Shown one piece after another: positions 51,223-59,503 of a DNA stretch of 64,000 nt. This DNA is from a virus: IMG/VR virus record IMGVR_UViG_3300028557_000031, positions 1-64,000 of that record; one strand, written 5' to 3'. The position numbers and the translations under genes were made by a program. The notes beneath the pieces are model-generated. The model did not search any database and was not told the DNA's origin. It saw only the letters and a program-made list of their open reading frames with translations. Positions within the stretch are counted from its first letter, which is position 1; the number at the start of each line of letters is the position of its first letter.

Positions 51223-51540
51223 TTAATCAAATTCTAGAATGGAAATTTTTAAACTTCCTTCTCCTTTGATTACTCTATGCCAAACAAATTTGGGAATGAA
51301 TATTTCCTGTCCGTTTCGCATTTTGATTGGCAAGGAATCCTCCATTTGAAATCCCCAACCATTACTTTCAAGTATTGTTACCACTCTGTCTTTTTCATCG
51401 GTGTGCCATTTGAGTTCTTCCTCATCTACATCAAATGAGAACACTCTTTCTAATTTTCCTTCTTTTTCCTTTTGGGAGAATGGAAAATCACCAAGAGTTT
51501 GATGAAGAGAGTCCAAGTTGTTTCGCATAACGTCCGACAT
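51223..51540 (-). CDS. Cupin-like protein
   Basis: 105 aa from Met MSDVMRNN (start uncertain). WHTDEKDRVVTILESNGWGF and IFIPKFVWHRVIKGEGSLKI give a small cupin with HxxxD/E and H ligands. Another frame upstream overlaps it by 53 nt, which favours this short start. May be a small oxygenase or sensor. Confidence 0.6.
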   Translation of the reverse strand: MSDVMRNNLDSLHQTLGDFPFSQKEKEGKLERVFSFDVDEEELKWHTDEKDRVVTILESNGWGFQMEDSLPIKMRNGQEIFIPKFVWHRVIKGEGSLKISILEFD

Positions 51541-52096
51541 TGCAGCTCCAATAACCAGCCGTTGTTCTGTCTTTCTTTTGGTCACACTTATGACGGGCTC
51601 TAAATGACTTGGAAGCTTTTTTGTTATTATTTCTAACTCTAAGATTTGGGTCACCGAAGGTTACTTTTTTTACATTACCCTTATCTGATTTTACATATAC
51701 GGCAAATTTCTTCGGGCCACCTGATGTTCTGAATGGTTTGTTAAGGTCAACTTTTTTTCCGCGATATTCCGCTTCGTTAATTCCCTCCTCAGTATAAACA
51801 GGAGCATCAAGATAAACATATTCACCCTCGAACTCGGCGGTTTTACCAAGGTCTGATTCCACCATTAGGGTATCCTCTTCATTAAGGGTAATAAGACCCT
51901 CTTGCCAAAGACCACGAACTTCATTAACGAGTTTAAAATACCCTTCTGAATAAACTCTAAAGACATTGTCGGTTAAAGACAACTTGTTATCAATATGATA
52001 TTGTAAATGGTCTGAGATGTCAACATCCTCCTTTAAGACTAAAGTTGGTTGCTCCAAGTTTTCAACATATTCCAAAAGTATATCCTTGATGTTCAT
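51488..52096 (-). CDS. DUF5872-like capsid-associated protein
   Basis: 202 aa. Leader MNIKDILLEYVENLEQPTLV with a (N)-L-E-Q junction. The C-terminal region KFAVYVKSDKGNVKKVTFGD, then RHKCDQKKDRTTAGYWSCNV is the DUF5872 pattern found beside T4-like capsid proteins, with two conserved Cys. Strong late motif in front. A head-decoration or scaffold role is inferred. Confidence 0.75.
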   Translation of the reverse strand: MNIKDILLEYVENLEQPTLVLKEDVDISDHLQYHIDNKLSLTDNVFRVYSEGYFKLVNEVRGLWQEGLITLNEEDTLMVESDLGKTAEFEGEYVYLDAPVYTEEGINEAEYRGKKVDLNKPFRTSGGPKKFAVYVKSDKGNVKKVTFGDPNLRVRNNNKKASKSFRARHKCDQKKDRTTAGYWSCNVGRYAKQLGLSSSNSW

Positions 52097-52110
52097 AATA
52101 ATATTTTAAT

Positions 52111-52119
52111 GATAAATAC
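52111..52119 (-). promoter_or_regulatory. Late-type motif
   Basis: GTATTTATC 14 nt before ATG 52096. Confidence 0.45.
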
Positions 52120-52166
52120 TTTCATATTTATTTGTAGGGTAGATATTCATTCACTACTTTTGATTT

Positions 52167-52373
52167 ATGGAAAATACTTTTGACAAAGAATATCAGTGGG
52201 TAGAAAAAATTGTGGACTCCTCACAAAATCACCAACAATTGGATTGTTCGAGGAATTGTTTCACTAATTTTCTGAACAAACACAAACCCAAACTCGACAA
52301 GAACCCTCAACTATATCAAAGTCTTTCAGAGGACTTCAACGAACTTTATTATAAAAAGTTTTTGAGTTTGTAA
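52167..52373 (+). CDS. Small hypothetical protein
   Basis: 68 aa (MENTFDKEYQWVEKIVDSSQ...). Helical, CSRNCF in the middle. Isolated from neighbours by 40 nt. Confidence 0.6.
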   Translation: MENTFDKEYQWVEKIVDSSQNHQQLDCSRNCFTNFLNKHKPKLDKNPQLYQSLSEDFNELYYKKFLSL

Positions 52374-52383
52374 AAATTTTTTG

Positions 52384-52391
52384 TATATTTG
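52384..52391 (+). promoter_or_regulatory. Bacteroidetes-type promoter
   Basis: TATATTTG 22 nt before ATG 52414; begins a plus-strand run of five genes. Confidence 0.6.
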
Positions 52392-52413
52392 TATTAAACA
52401 AAATTAAAAAGTT

Positions 52414-52713
52414 ATGTTTAAACTAGACAAAGAAAAAGAACAAGAGGTAGTAATTTGGACTATCGAGACCAAAGAATACCATTTGGTGACTAATGAGGGA
52501 TTAGAGTTTATTGTTAGGCAACAAGATGCTTGGGAATGGGTCAACTACTATACGAATTTAAGTGAAGACGGTAAATCTATTTTGAAAGAATTCAGAGAAT
52601 TGAAATTTACAACACCACCGGACCCGATTATAGAGTTCTTTTATAACATTGATGAACATCTCAACACCTACGATTTGGAGCGTAAACCCGACACGGACAT
52701 CGAAAAAAAATAA
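52414..52713 (+). CDS. Hypothetical early protein
   Basis: 99 aa, acidic, Trp-rich (WTIETKEYHLVTNEGLEF). First gene after a promoter. Unknown. Confidence 0.65.
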   Translation: MFKLDKEKEQEVVIWTIETKEYHLVTNEGLEFIVRQQDAWEWVNYYTNLSEDGKSILKEFRELKFTTPPDPIIEFFYNIDEHLNTYDLERKPDTDIEKK

Positions 52714-52720
52714 AATAGTT

Positions 52721-53044
52721 ATGCAAAATTTTATTAATAAAAAAGTATTAGTAACCACCCAAGGTTGGTTCTATGGTAAAGATGGACGCACATATAAGGG
52801 GGTTCATGGAACATTAAAAGCCATTCACGAAGCGGGTAAAACACTTGGATTTATTCCCAACCGAGCTCACGCTAACTGGTTCATAGAAATTGGTGAAATG
52901 ATTGTTATGGGCTGTCAAGTAATGTATATTGTAGAATGTGAAACCATTCACAATGGTAATGTTATTGATTGGACAACTGAGGCTCAAAGTGAAACCGGCA
53001 TAAAGGAATATGAACGCCCAACAGCCATTTATTCGGTATCTTAG
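52721..53044 (+). CDS. Hypothetical early protein
   Basis: 107 aa from ATG 52721, 7 nt after the upstream stop. VLVTTQGWFYGKDGRTYKGV resembles small beta-barrel phage proteins; no assignment. Confidence 0.65.
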   Translation: MQNFINKKVLVTTQGWFYGKDGRTYKGVHGTLKAIHEAGKTLGFIPNRAHANWFIEIGEMIVMGCQVMYIVECETIHNGNVIDWTTEAQSETGIKEYERPTAIYSVS

Positions 53045-53085
53045 GATTACCAATAACCTTAAACACCAAAGAAAAACAAAAAGTT

Positions 53086-53451
53086 ATGAAAAGAAAAGCT
53101 ATTGATGTAAAATATCGTAAGACCTCGGAGTCCTTCCCCGAGTATTTGAAATATGAGGTCACCGTATTAAACGAAGACGGAACCACGGAAGTCATTCCTG
53201 CTTATGGTAAGGACCTCCAAGACGCATTGTCTCGGATTGTCCATGACGAAAAGGTAAAAAAAATTACCAATAAAACTCGTAAAGTATCTATGTATGTTTG
53301 GATGGCATCTTGGTTCGGTTATTTGGGGGCTTTGAGTGTGTGGTTTCAGCGTAGTGAAAACCCTGCAATTTTAATCGGTGGACTTGGATTTTCGGTATTG
53401 GCATTTGTTTTGGTGGCTATCCACCTAAGATTCCGTAACATCGAGAAGTAA
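53086..53451 (+). CDS. Two-TM hypothetical protein
   Basis: 121 aa. C-terminal half has MYVWMASWFGYLGALSVWF and AILIGGLGFSVLAFVLVAIH. N-terminal half is a soluble beta domain. Early operon member. Confidence 0.65.
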   Translation: MKRKAIDVKYRKTSESFPEYLKYEVTVLNEDGTTEVIPAYGKDLQDALSRIVHDEKVKKITNKTRKVSMYVWMASWFGYLGALSVWFQRSENPAILIGGLGFSVLAFVLVAIHLRFRNIEK

Positions 53452-53460
53452 CTTTCAATT

Positions 53461-54033
53461 ATGGAATACAAAAAGCCAAATCCATGGCAGAGATTTCTTC
53501 TGTATTGGAAATTCAAATATCGTTACTATCCACGAAACTTTGTCTGTGGAGTTAAAAACTTAATTAAATGGGGTCCAATAATTTGGAAAGACCGTGATTG
53601 GGATGATAGTTTTTTGTTTGAAATTATCAAATTCAAAATCTCAAATATGTCGGAGTCACATGGTAAAACGATGCCTCATGTGGGTTCGCAACGCAATGTA
53701 GAGATTATGAACACAATTGTTCGATTGATTGATAAAATTCAAACTGAATACTATTTGCACGAACACCTTGATTATGTTGATAACGAGTACACATTTGTAA
53801 AAATCGAAGGAACAGAGTCTTTCGAGATGAAAAGAAAAAATCTTCGTGATGATTTGGACGAATATTTCACCAAATACCCTCTTTTGAAAAACCGTGCCAC
53901 GAATCATCTGTATTATCGAAAAAATCCAAGTGCATTTAGTTTGGGAATTTCAATGGGGGTGGTACAGCACGAAAGGGCGAAACGCCTTATCTTTGAACTT
54001 CTAAATCGTAATGTAGAAAAATGGTGGGAATAA
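53461..54033 (+). CDS. Conserved early hypothetical protein
   Basis: 190 aa, basic and aromatic (KKPNPWQRFLLYWKFKYRYY). Ends overlapping the next ATG as TAATG. Unknown function. Confidence 0.7.
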   Translation: MEYKKPNPWQRFLLYWKFKYRYYPRNFVCGVKNLIKWGPIIWKDRDWDDSFLFEIIKFKISNMSESHGKTMPHVGSQRNVEIMNTIVRLIDKIQTEYYLHEHLDYVDNEYTFVKIEGTESFEMKRKNLRDDLDEYFTKYPLLKNRATNHLYYRKNPSAFSLGISMGVVQHERAKRLIFELLNRNVEKWWE

Positions 54034-54734
54034 TGAAAATCACTTTTATATCCGATACGCACGCAAAACACAATCAGGTAACTTCGAGTCTACCAGGTGG
54101 TGATGTGCTTATACACGCAGGTGATATTTCCAACAAAGGTTATCGTACAGAAATCCAAGATTTTATTAAATGGTTCTCAACTATCGAAAACTATACCCAC
54201 AAGATTTTTATTGCGGGAAACCATGACTTTAGTTGTCAGGATGAAGTCTCGGTCGTCCAAGAATTACTTCGTCTTAATCCCGGTTCAGAATACCTCTATG
54301 ATGATATGTTCTTAATTGGTGACGAAAGTGCCGATTACGATGATATGGTAAAAGTTTGGGGTAGTCCTTGGCAACCCGAGTTTTACAATTGGGCGTTTAA
54401 TCTACCAAGACAAGGTGCCGAACTCAAAGAAGTTTGGAATATGATTCCCTCAGATGTTGATATCCTAATAACTCACGGTCCGCCTTATGGACACTTAGAT
54501 TATGTCACCTATTCTAAACAAAATGTAGGTTGTGAATTACTGCGAGACAGAATTGACCTTATCAAACCAAAAATTCATGTCTTTGGACACATTCACTCAA
54601 GTTATGGATATAAATTTGACGGAACAACTCATTTCTTTAACGCAGCGGTCTTAGATGAAAGGTATAATTTCACCCAAAAACCACTGAGCGTGGAATGGGA
54701 CCCCAAAACAAATGAATTGAATTTTGTAGAATAA
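54033..54734 (+). CDS. Metallophosphoesterase
   Basis: 233 aa from MKITFISDTH. Calcineurin-like motifs: SDTH (Asp8, His10), HAGDIS (Asp31), AGNHDF (Asn62, His63), ITHGPP and VFGHIHSSYG. Di-metal phosphatase or nuclease; related phage enzymes act on cyclic nucleotides or phosphoproteins. Start chosen from the TAATG overlap with the previous stop. Confidence 0.9.
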   Translation: MKITFISDTHAKHNQVTSSLPGGDVLIHAGDISNKGYRTEIQDFIKWFSTIENYTHKIFIAGNHDFSCQDEVSVVQELLRLNPGSEYLYDDMFLIGDESADYDDMVKVWGSPWQPEFYNWAFNLPRQGAELKEVWNMIPSDVDILITHGPPYGHLDYVTYSKQNVGCELLRDRIDLIKPKIHVFGHIHSSYGYKFDGTTHFFNAAVLDERYNFTQKPLSVEWDPKTNELNFVE

Positions 54735-54760
54735 AAAAGGGGGTCATTAACCCCCTTATT
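54733..54760. terminator. Bidirectional terminator
   Basis: AAGGGGG, loop, CCCCCTT between two converging genes, with A and T runs. Confidence 0.85.
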
Positions 54761-54764
54761 TATT

Positions 54765-55004
54765 TTACTCTTGGTCGTTACCCTTTTTACCAAAGATTTT
54801 ACCCGCCTCGGCAATACCGAACGCACCTAAGGTAATGATAACAAATGAATTAAATACTGTGTCTGAGATTACCAACTCTTGCCCAAAGATACCGGTAACG
54901 ATATCCGCAACTGCAGCTAAACTCATAACTGAAAAGGACATAAATCCAACGATTGTTTTTTCGTTGTAGTCGTTTTCATCTTTAAAAATGTCTTTGAATG
55001 CCAT
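54765..55004 (-). CDS. Holin-like small membrane protein
   Basis: 79 aa. Two TM segments, IVGFMSFSVMSLAAVADIVTG and SFVIITLGAFGIAEAGKIFG, and charged ends (KKGNDQE) give class II holin topology. The endolysin is 3.5 kb away, so this is only a suggestion. Late-type motif precedes it. Confidence 0.6.
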   Translation of the reverse strand: MAFKDIFKDENDYNEKTIVGFMSFSVMSLAAVADIVTGIFGQELVISDTVFNSFVIITLGAFGIAEAGKIFGKKGNDQE

Positions 55005-55021
55005 AATAGATTAGTGTTTCC

Positions 55022-55029
55022 AATAAATA
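55022..55029 (-). promoter_or_regulatory. Late-type motif
   Basis: ATATTTATT 17 nt before ATG 55004. Confidence 0.4.
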
Positions 55030-55052
55030 TTTATCAAAGTCCTAAAAGTTGT

Positions 55053-55060
55053 TATATTTG
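55053..55060 (+). promoter_or_regulatory. Bacteroidetes-type promoter
   Basis: TATATTTG 4 nt before ATG 55065, which supports this later start. Confidence 0.5.
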
Positions 55061-55064
55061 GTGT

Positions 55065-55352
55065 ATGGGTGGAAGTTCCTCAAACATGGCTTATGTGGTA
55101 GAAAAACTTATTAATGCTTTAGAAAGAAAGAATATCGAACAATTCTATGGAGAGGGAACCTATCTCAAAATCAGAGATGTAATCTTTAGTCATGTCCAAA
55201 ACAATTGTTTGGTGGATTGTGTCGTTATCTTGGGGAAGGACATAGAAACCACAATGTTAGACGATGATATGACAAGAATGTTGGTTTATAACATTATGGA
55301 CAAATTATATGTCGATATGGTTGTGAATGTAATGGTGTCTTACGACGCCTGA
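55065..55352 (+). CDS. Small hypothetical protein
   Basis: 95 aa (MGGSSSNMAYVVEKLINALE...). Mixed helical; two Met-rich regions. Chosen start follows the promoter. Confidence 0.6.
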   Translation: MGGSSSNMAYVVEKLINALERKNIEQFYGEGTYLKIRDVIFSHVQNNCLVDCVVILGKDIETTMLDDDMTRMLVYNIMDKLYVDMVVNVMVSYDA

Positions 55353-55364
55353 TTACTTCTTCAA

Positions 55365-55652
55365 TTAATTGTTATCTTTTTGAAGAAATTCTACTTTTAC
55401 CGTAAGTGCGGCAACTTTTTCCGTAAGAGCTAAAATGGTTTCTCTCATTTTTTCTTTTTCTTCAGAACTTTCCCTCAATAATGCCTCGAGTTTGGCAATT
55501 CTATCCCTACAATCTTGTTTGATAAAATTATCCTCATCTCTTTTTAATTCGGCCCTACGCTCATAAAATTTCCAAGCACTTGTGGAACCTAAAACTGTAA
55601 TTGCGGTTATTAAAACCGTCCATATAGAATTCATATCCATCGATTCCATCAT
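55365..55652 (-). CDS. TM plus coiled-coil late protein
   Basis: 95 aa. N-terminal TM segment WTVLITAITVLGSTSAW then a Lys/Glu coiled coil to the end (heptads such as LTEKVAALTVKVEFLQ). Spanin- or holin-like topology; unproven. Confidence 0.6.
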   Translation of the reverse strand: MMESMDMNSIWTVLITAITVLGSTSAWKFYERRAELKRDEDNFIKQDCRDRIAKLEALLRESSEEKEKMRETILALTEKVAALTVKVEFLQKDNN

Positions 55653-55659
55653 CTAATAG

Positions 55660-55667
55660 TATAAATA
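55660..55667 (-). promoter_or_regulatory. Late-type motif
   Basis: TATTTATA 7 nt before ATG 55652. Confidence 0.5.
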
Positions 55668-55789
55668 CTATTAACTTGGGTAAAACTATGAATTAAATTT
55701 TTTGTTGAACCACCGAACTTCGTTCGGTTTGGTACTAAGTATTAATTCTAGTATTATAATATATTATATTATTAATATAATTTTTTTAA

Positions 55790-56167
55790 TTAATTCTTTA
55801 TAGTAGTTCTAGTGATTTTTTTCCAAACAGAATCAGAATTAAGTCCAACTGAAATAATGTGTTCCATATTCCATTCCTCGGGGGAGATAATTGATAAAAA
55901 TTCTTTTCCATCTCGACCCTTATAAATGTGGTAAGTATTACCAATTTTTGGCTCGAAATTATATTTGCAATTATAAATCCTTTCGTTTAGTTCAATAGTC
56001 TCTTGTAATATTTGAGCCTCAACCACCAAATCCTCCCATTTCCCGCTAAAAAAGTCGTTTGCCTTGGTTACACCATATCTTTTAAAAGATGTGAGGTCTA
56101 CGGGTTCTATTTTTGGTGAAGATAGTGATGTGGGATATTCGTAAAGTGATAATCTTTTATTAGACAT
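55790..56167 (-). CDS. Hypothetical late protein
   Basis: 125 aa from MSNKRLSLYEYPTSLSSPKI, the internal Met favoured over a 5-residue extension. No motif recognised. Confidence 0.6.
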   Translation of the reverse strand: MSNKRLSLYEYPTSLSSPKIEPVDLTSFKRYGVTKANDFFSGKWEDLVVEAQILQETIELNERIYNCKYNFEPKIGNTYHIYKGRDGKEFLSIISPEEWNMEHIISVGLNSDSVWKKITRTTIKN

Positions 56168-56180
56168 ATACCAAGTATAC

Positions 56181-56212
56181 AAAAAAAAAGGGAAGAATCT
56201 ATTCTCCCCCCT
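56181..56212 (-). terminator. Terminator after 56199 gene
   Basis: Minus strand GGGGGAGAAT-AG-ATTCTTCCC followed by nine T, overlapping the gene end. Confidence 0.75.
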
Positions 56213-56735
56213 TTACAATTGTCAACCCATGTTTAAGAAACTCCTTCGCTCGGGGGTCAAGATAGGACAATGCGTAGACTTTTTCAATATCTTTAACCAA
56301 TTCCTCACCATGTTCGTTCTCCTTATAGAGTTCGATAATTTTATCCATAGCATTGTTACACTGTTTGGTTTGTTCCTCGAAATAGTTATAAGGCTTGAAC
56401 TCTTGAAGAGTGCCGTGAATTCGAGATGCGAGGTCTACACCACCATCGGTGATTTGTGGGAACAATCTCATTGTTTTTAAGACCTCAATCATATCCACTA
56501 AGCCACGAACACCACCTTTTCTTAGTTTTATTCCTTCGATATAATCGTCAAATTCTTCATTGCCAGCTAAATCGTGAATTGATTTGGTGTTTTGTGCATT
56601 GCAGAACAGTCTTTTCCCTTCTTTAGGCTCACTTTCTCTATCTTGTGTAACCTCCATATCCATTTGCTCAGAAATGTCGTATAAACGACGAATTTCTGAT
56701 TTTTCAGATTCTGATAAAATGAATCTTTTTCCCAT
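56199..56735 (-). CDS. Late virion-protein candidate
   Basis: 178 aa. Leader MGKRFILSESEKSEIRRLYD then ISEQMDMEV: an I-S-E-Q junction after a basic amphipathic helix. The remainder is helical and acidic with NAQNTKSIHDLAGNEEF. Next upstream gene has a similar leader. Confidence 0.7.
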   Translation of the reverse strand: MGKRFILSESEKSEIRRLYDISEQMDMEVTQDRESEPKEGKRLFCNAQNTKSIHDLAGNEEFDDYIEGIKLRKGGVRGLVDMIEVLKTMRLFPQITDGGVDLASRIHGTLQEFKPYNYFEEQTKQCNNAMDKIIELYKENEHGEELVKDIEKVYALSYLDPRAKEFLKHGLTIVKGGE

Positions 56736-56737
56736 GA

Positions 56738-57028
56738 TTATTTCTTAATTGATGCTGTATATCTTATTGGTTTTCCACCTTGACCGAAGTATCTATCATT
56801 ACGCGAAACAACTTCGAAAGACTTAGTTACATCGTCATAGTAGAAATCTACATTTCTCAGTATCAAATCTTGATTGAGCGATTTAATATCTTTTACTTCT
56901 TCAGAGGGAGTTTCAACCTTTTTTTTGAAACCATTCATTTCACCACCGAAAGCGACACCGGTCATTTGTTCATACATCTTTTGTATGTTTTCTTTTTCTT
57001 CTTGATTTACAATAAGTCTTTGTCCCAT
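56738..57028 (-). CDS. Small late protein with same leader type
   Basis: 96 aa. MGQRLIVNQEEKENIQKMYE then QMTGVAFGG (M-Y-E-Q). Shares the G-x-R-h-I-x-x-E-K leader with 56199, indicating a duplicated propeptide module on unlike bodies. Confidence 0.68.
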   Translation of the reverse strand: MGQRLIVNQEEKENIQKMYEQMTGVAFGGEMNGFKKKVETPSEEVKDIKSLNQDLILRNVDFYYDDVTKSFEVVSRNDRYFGQGGKPIRYTASIKK

Positions 57029-57031
57029 AAC

Positions 57032-57039
57032 AATAAATA
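57032..57039 (-). promoter_or_regulatory. Late-type motif
   Basis: ATATTTATT 3 nt before ATG 57028. Confidence 0.4.
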
Positions 57040-57043
57040 TCTA

Positions 57044-57703
57044 TTAGTTATGAATAAAATTGACTTTATCTTTAAGGGATAATTCTTTATCGGTAAATGA
57101 AAAAGGGTCGTAATTAAAATTATCGAAGTGTTTTTTGAATACTTTGTATATTTTCGAAGCGTTTTCATAACTTAATGTGTTAACTTCGAATTCCTCGTTG
57201 TTTTTTAAAAGGTGTTCATTGAATTGGAAGTTTATATTCATCAGAAAAAATAACTCGGTGAGACTTTCCTTTATGTTTTCGAATTTAAGAACAAAATCAG
57301 GTTGTCTTTTATCAATATTGTATGGGAAAATATGCTGTAATCCACTATCGGTACCTAATAATATTTTTTCATCGACGGAAAAAATCTCTGAAACCCAATT
57401 ATTCATACTTTTAATGAAATTTTCCTTTGTATTAATCTTCAATTTCCAATTTGTCTCGGAAATTCGTAAATAATAATTTATTATGTGATAATATGGATTT
57501 CTAACTGACATTATCAGTGAATAATCCTCACATAAAGGGGGGATTTTGTCAATAAAAGATATTTTTTGTTTCGATGTGGGTATTTCAACACCCGCATACG
57601 ATGATGTTACTAAATTTAACGCCTCAAAAGCGGATGCCACCAATTTTTCTCCCATTTCGGGTTTGGTCCACCATATAACTTTATGTTCATGAGATAAATT
57701 CAT
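57044..57703 (-). CDS. Sulfotransferase-like protein
   Basis: 219 aa. SVRNPYYHIINYYLRIS resembles the 3'-phosphate-binding RNPxDxxxS region, KFENIKESL the following helix motif, and NYDPFSF the C-terminal FxYxP-like loop of carbohydrate sulfotransferases. The 5' PSB loop near the N-terminus (WWTKPEMGEKLVASAFEAL) is only partial. PAPS-dependent glycan sulfation is inferred. Confidence 0.6.
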   Translation of the reverse strand: MNLSHEHKVIWWTKPEMGEKLVASAFEALNLVTSSYAGVEIPTSKQKISFIDKIPPLCEDYSLIMSVRNPYYHIINYYLRISETNWKLKINTKENFIKSMNNWVSEIFSVDEKILLGTDSGLQHIFPYNIDKRQPDFVLKFENIKESLTELFFLMNINFQFNEHLLKNNEEFEVNTLSYENASKIYKVFKKHFDNFNYDPFSFTDKELSLKDKVNFIHN

Positions 57704-57717
57704 GAATACAAAAAAAA

Positions 57718-57909
57718 TTAATACAAGCTTCTTATTTGTTCTGAAATTTGACGGAGTTGAACCTTAAGGTGAGCAAGTTCACGAGGAGTATTTTTGTCAA
57801 TGACAGTATTTTCGGTCTCAATATCCTTAATTCTCTCTTGAGTTCTTTGAAACTGGAACATCAATTTACTGTATTGTTCGGCTTTTCTTGTGTCTGAATT
57901 TAAATTCAT
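57718..57909 (-). CDS. Small coiled-coil protein
   Basis: 63 aa, nearly all helical (MNLNSDTRKAEQYSKLMFQF...) with heptads. Unknown. Confidence 0.6.
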   Translation of the reverse strand: MNLNSDTRKAEQYSKLMFQFQRTQERIKDIETENTVIDKNTPRELAHLKVQLRQISEQIRSLY

Positions 57910-57938
57910 ATCTTTTTTTTTATATTATCGTAAAAATC

Positions 57939-58067
57939 TCAAAAATTTAAAGGATTAAACCTACAAGACATTTTTTTACCGAATTTTCTTAAAAAAAGTT
58001 TGTGTCCAATAAGACACCCACTAAAATAAGAAACTCCAACAACAGCTGAGACAAGTATTACCCACAT
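57939..58067 (-). CDS. Small TM protein
   Basis: 42 aa. N-terminal TM WVILVSAVVGVSYFSGCLIG then a basic tail. Late-type motif 16 nt upstream supports it being real. Confidence 0.55.
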   Translation of the reverse strand: MWVILVSAVVGVSYFSGCLIGHKLFLRKFGKKMSCRFNPLNF

Positions 58068-58083
58068 AAATGATTGTTTGAAT

Positions 58084-58091
58084 AATAAATA
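58084..58091 (-). promoter_or_regulatory. Late-type motif
   Basis: ATATTTATT 16 nt before ATG 58067. Confidence 0.4.
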
Positions 58092-58286
58092 TCAAATATT
58101 TCTTTTATTTTCTCTCCAATCTAACCAAAAACCGATTCCAACAATAATGTTCATTCCAATAGACATTATTATTTCGTGAAAATCCTCATAAACATTCATT
58201 GTCAAATGTACATGACCGACAACCCAAAATGGTATTGATAGATTATTTGCAACCCAACGAATAAAAAACTTCGTCAAATCAAACAT
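58092..58286 (-). CDS. Small TM protein
   Basis: 64 aa with three hydrophobic stretches, including IMSIGMNIIVGIGFWLDW. Overlaps the upstream stop by 8 nt. Unknown. Confidence 0.6.
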   Translation of the reverse strand: MFDLTKFFIRWVANNLSIPFWVVGHVHLTMNVYEDFHEIIMSIGMNIIVGIGFWLDWRENKRNI

Positions 58287-58506
58287 TTTTTTGGTGTTTC
58301 CTAATCAATTCATTAAGATAGGATAAAATTTCAACAGAATCCCATCTGTAAAAATATTCATCAAGACTTCTACTATCAATAAAGGGATGAGGGAGCGATT
58401 TTGCCCACCTCATCCCTTTTTCAAAGTCTTTTACGGAATAATTAAGTTCTTCAGTCGGAACCTTTGATGTCAACTTGTAATATAATCTTTTTAGTGTCAT
58501 ATTCAC
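58279..58506 (-). CDS. Small hypothetical protein
   Basis: 75 aa, basic N-terminus (MNMTLKRLYYKLTSKVP), Asp/Ser-rich centre (HPFIDSRSLDEYFYRWDS). Coupled to the TM gene. Confidence 0.6.
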   Translation of the reverse strand: MNMTLKRLYYKLTSKVPTEELNYSVKDFEKGMRWAKSLPHPFIDSRSLDEYFYRWDSVEILSYLNELIRKHQKNV

Positions 58507-58526
58507 AAGATAAACATAAGTTTAAC

Positions 58527-59138
58527 TTATTTCAATAATCCGTAGTATTTGAATGTTTTTTCTTCTCTATCGGCCAAACCGTGAGTACCACCATTGATTC
58601 TCTTAGTAAGTGCTAAAATAGTTTCTTTTGTAACACCTTTGTCACAGATGTCCCATAACTTATTTTTTTCAAAGAAAAACATTGCAGATTCAAATGACAA
58701 TTCACCAGCAACCAAGTCAGGTTGTTCCATAATCAATGGATTCTTCAGGTAATCAGCAAATGCTTTGTAGTTTGCTTTACCTGTCAATTGAAGAGCACCT
58801 CTACCACGGTACTTCCATCCCTCACCCGAGGTTTCATCACCATTACCCATTCTTGATGCGTAAACTCGATTAGCAATTTTCTCAGGGTCCCTTTGGTAAG
58901 ACTCATTTAAGGTACCAGGAAAATACTTTCCAAAGATTTTTTTCAAACCATCGCCAGAATAATTCAAGTTTTCTGAGAATGCTTTAAAACCTCCTGTTTC
59001 ATGTGCTGTTTGAGCGAAGAAATGTGCCGCTCTTTCAGGTGTCATTTTATAATAAGCCATTGCAGCTTTTAAAGTTCCTGGACCGAAAGCTCCGTCCGCA
59101 GTTACTCCGATTTTTGTTTGTAGATTTTTTAAACTCAT
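58527..59138 (-). CDS. GH19 endolysin with peptidoglycan-binding N-terminus
   Basis: 203 aa from ATG 59138 (the late motif 15 nt upstream supports this start over a longer one at 59186). N-terminal LQTKIGVTADGAFGPGTLKA is a PG_binding_1 repeat; the GH19 chitinase/lysozyme core has AHETGGF (Glu47), SENLNYS (Glu56) and YRGRGALQLTGKANY. It cleaves the cell wall to release progeny. Confidence 0.92.
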   Translation of the reverse strand: MSLKNLQTKIGVTADGAFGPGTLKAAMAYYKMTPERAAHFFAQTAHETGGFKAFSENLNYSGDGLKKIFGKYFPGTLNESYQRDPEKIANRVYASRMGNGDETSGEGWKYRGRGALQLTGKANYKAFADYLKNPLIMEQPDLVAGELSFESAMFFFEKNKLWDICDKGVTKETILALTKRINGGTHGLADREEKTFKYYGLLK

Positions 59139-59153
59139 AGTGTATAATTTTAC

Positions 59154-59161
59154 CATAAATA
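59154..59161 (-). promoter_or_regulatory. Late-type motif
   Basis: ATATTTATG 15 nt before endolysin ATG. Confidence 0.4.
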
Positions 59162-59170
59162 TCTTAAAAA

Positions 59171-59503
59171 ATGCCACGAGTCCCAAAAATCTTAGAATAT
59201 AACAAAATGAAAGTTGCGGATTTAAAAAAACTTTGTGAGGATAGAGATATCCAATGTAAAATGATTGTCAAGGATATGATAAACGCTCTAAAATTGGAAG
59301 AAGAAGGTAAATGGATTTTTCACACCGAACAAGAAAAATATAAAAAAGGGGGGTATATTATAAAAATAGATTACAGAAATAAAGAACATTTAATCAAAAT
59401 GGGACAACTAATTGAAAAGGGATTGTCTCGTAGAACGAATATCTACTCAATGTTCAAAATTTGGTATAAAATGGAATCGGAATTTATTCAGTCACAAAAT
59501 TGA
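59171..59503 (+). CDS. SAP-like DNA-binding protein
   Basis: 110 aa. KVADLKKLCEDRDIQCKMIV with KDMINALKL has the L-K-x2-L-C-x2-R/Gly spacing of SAP helix-extension-helix DNA-binding domains. The Lys-rich remainder could contact nucleic acid. Overlaps the convergent gene by 20 nt. Confidence 0.7.
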   Translation: MPRVPKILEYNKMKVADLKKLCEDRDIQCKMIVKDMINALKLEEEGKWIFHTEQEKYKKGGYIIKIDYRNKEHLIKMGQLIEKGLSRRTNIYSMFKIWYKMESEFIQSQN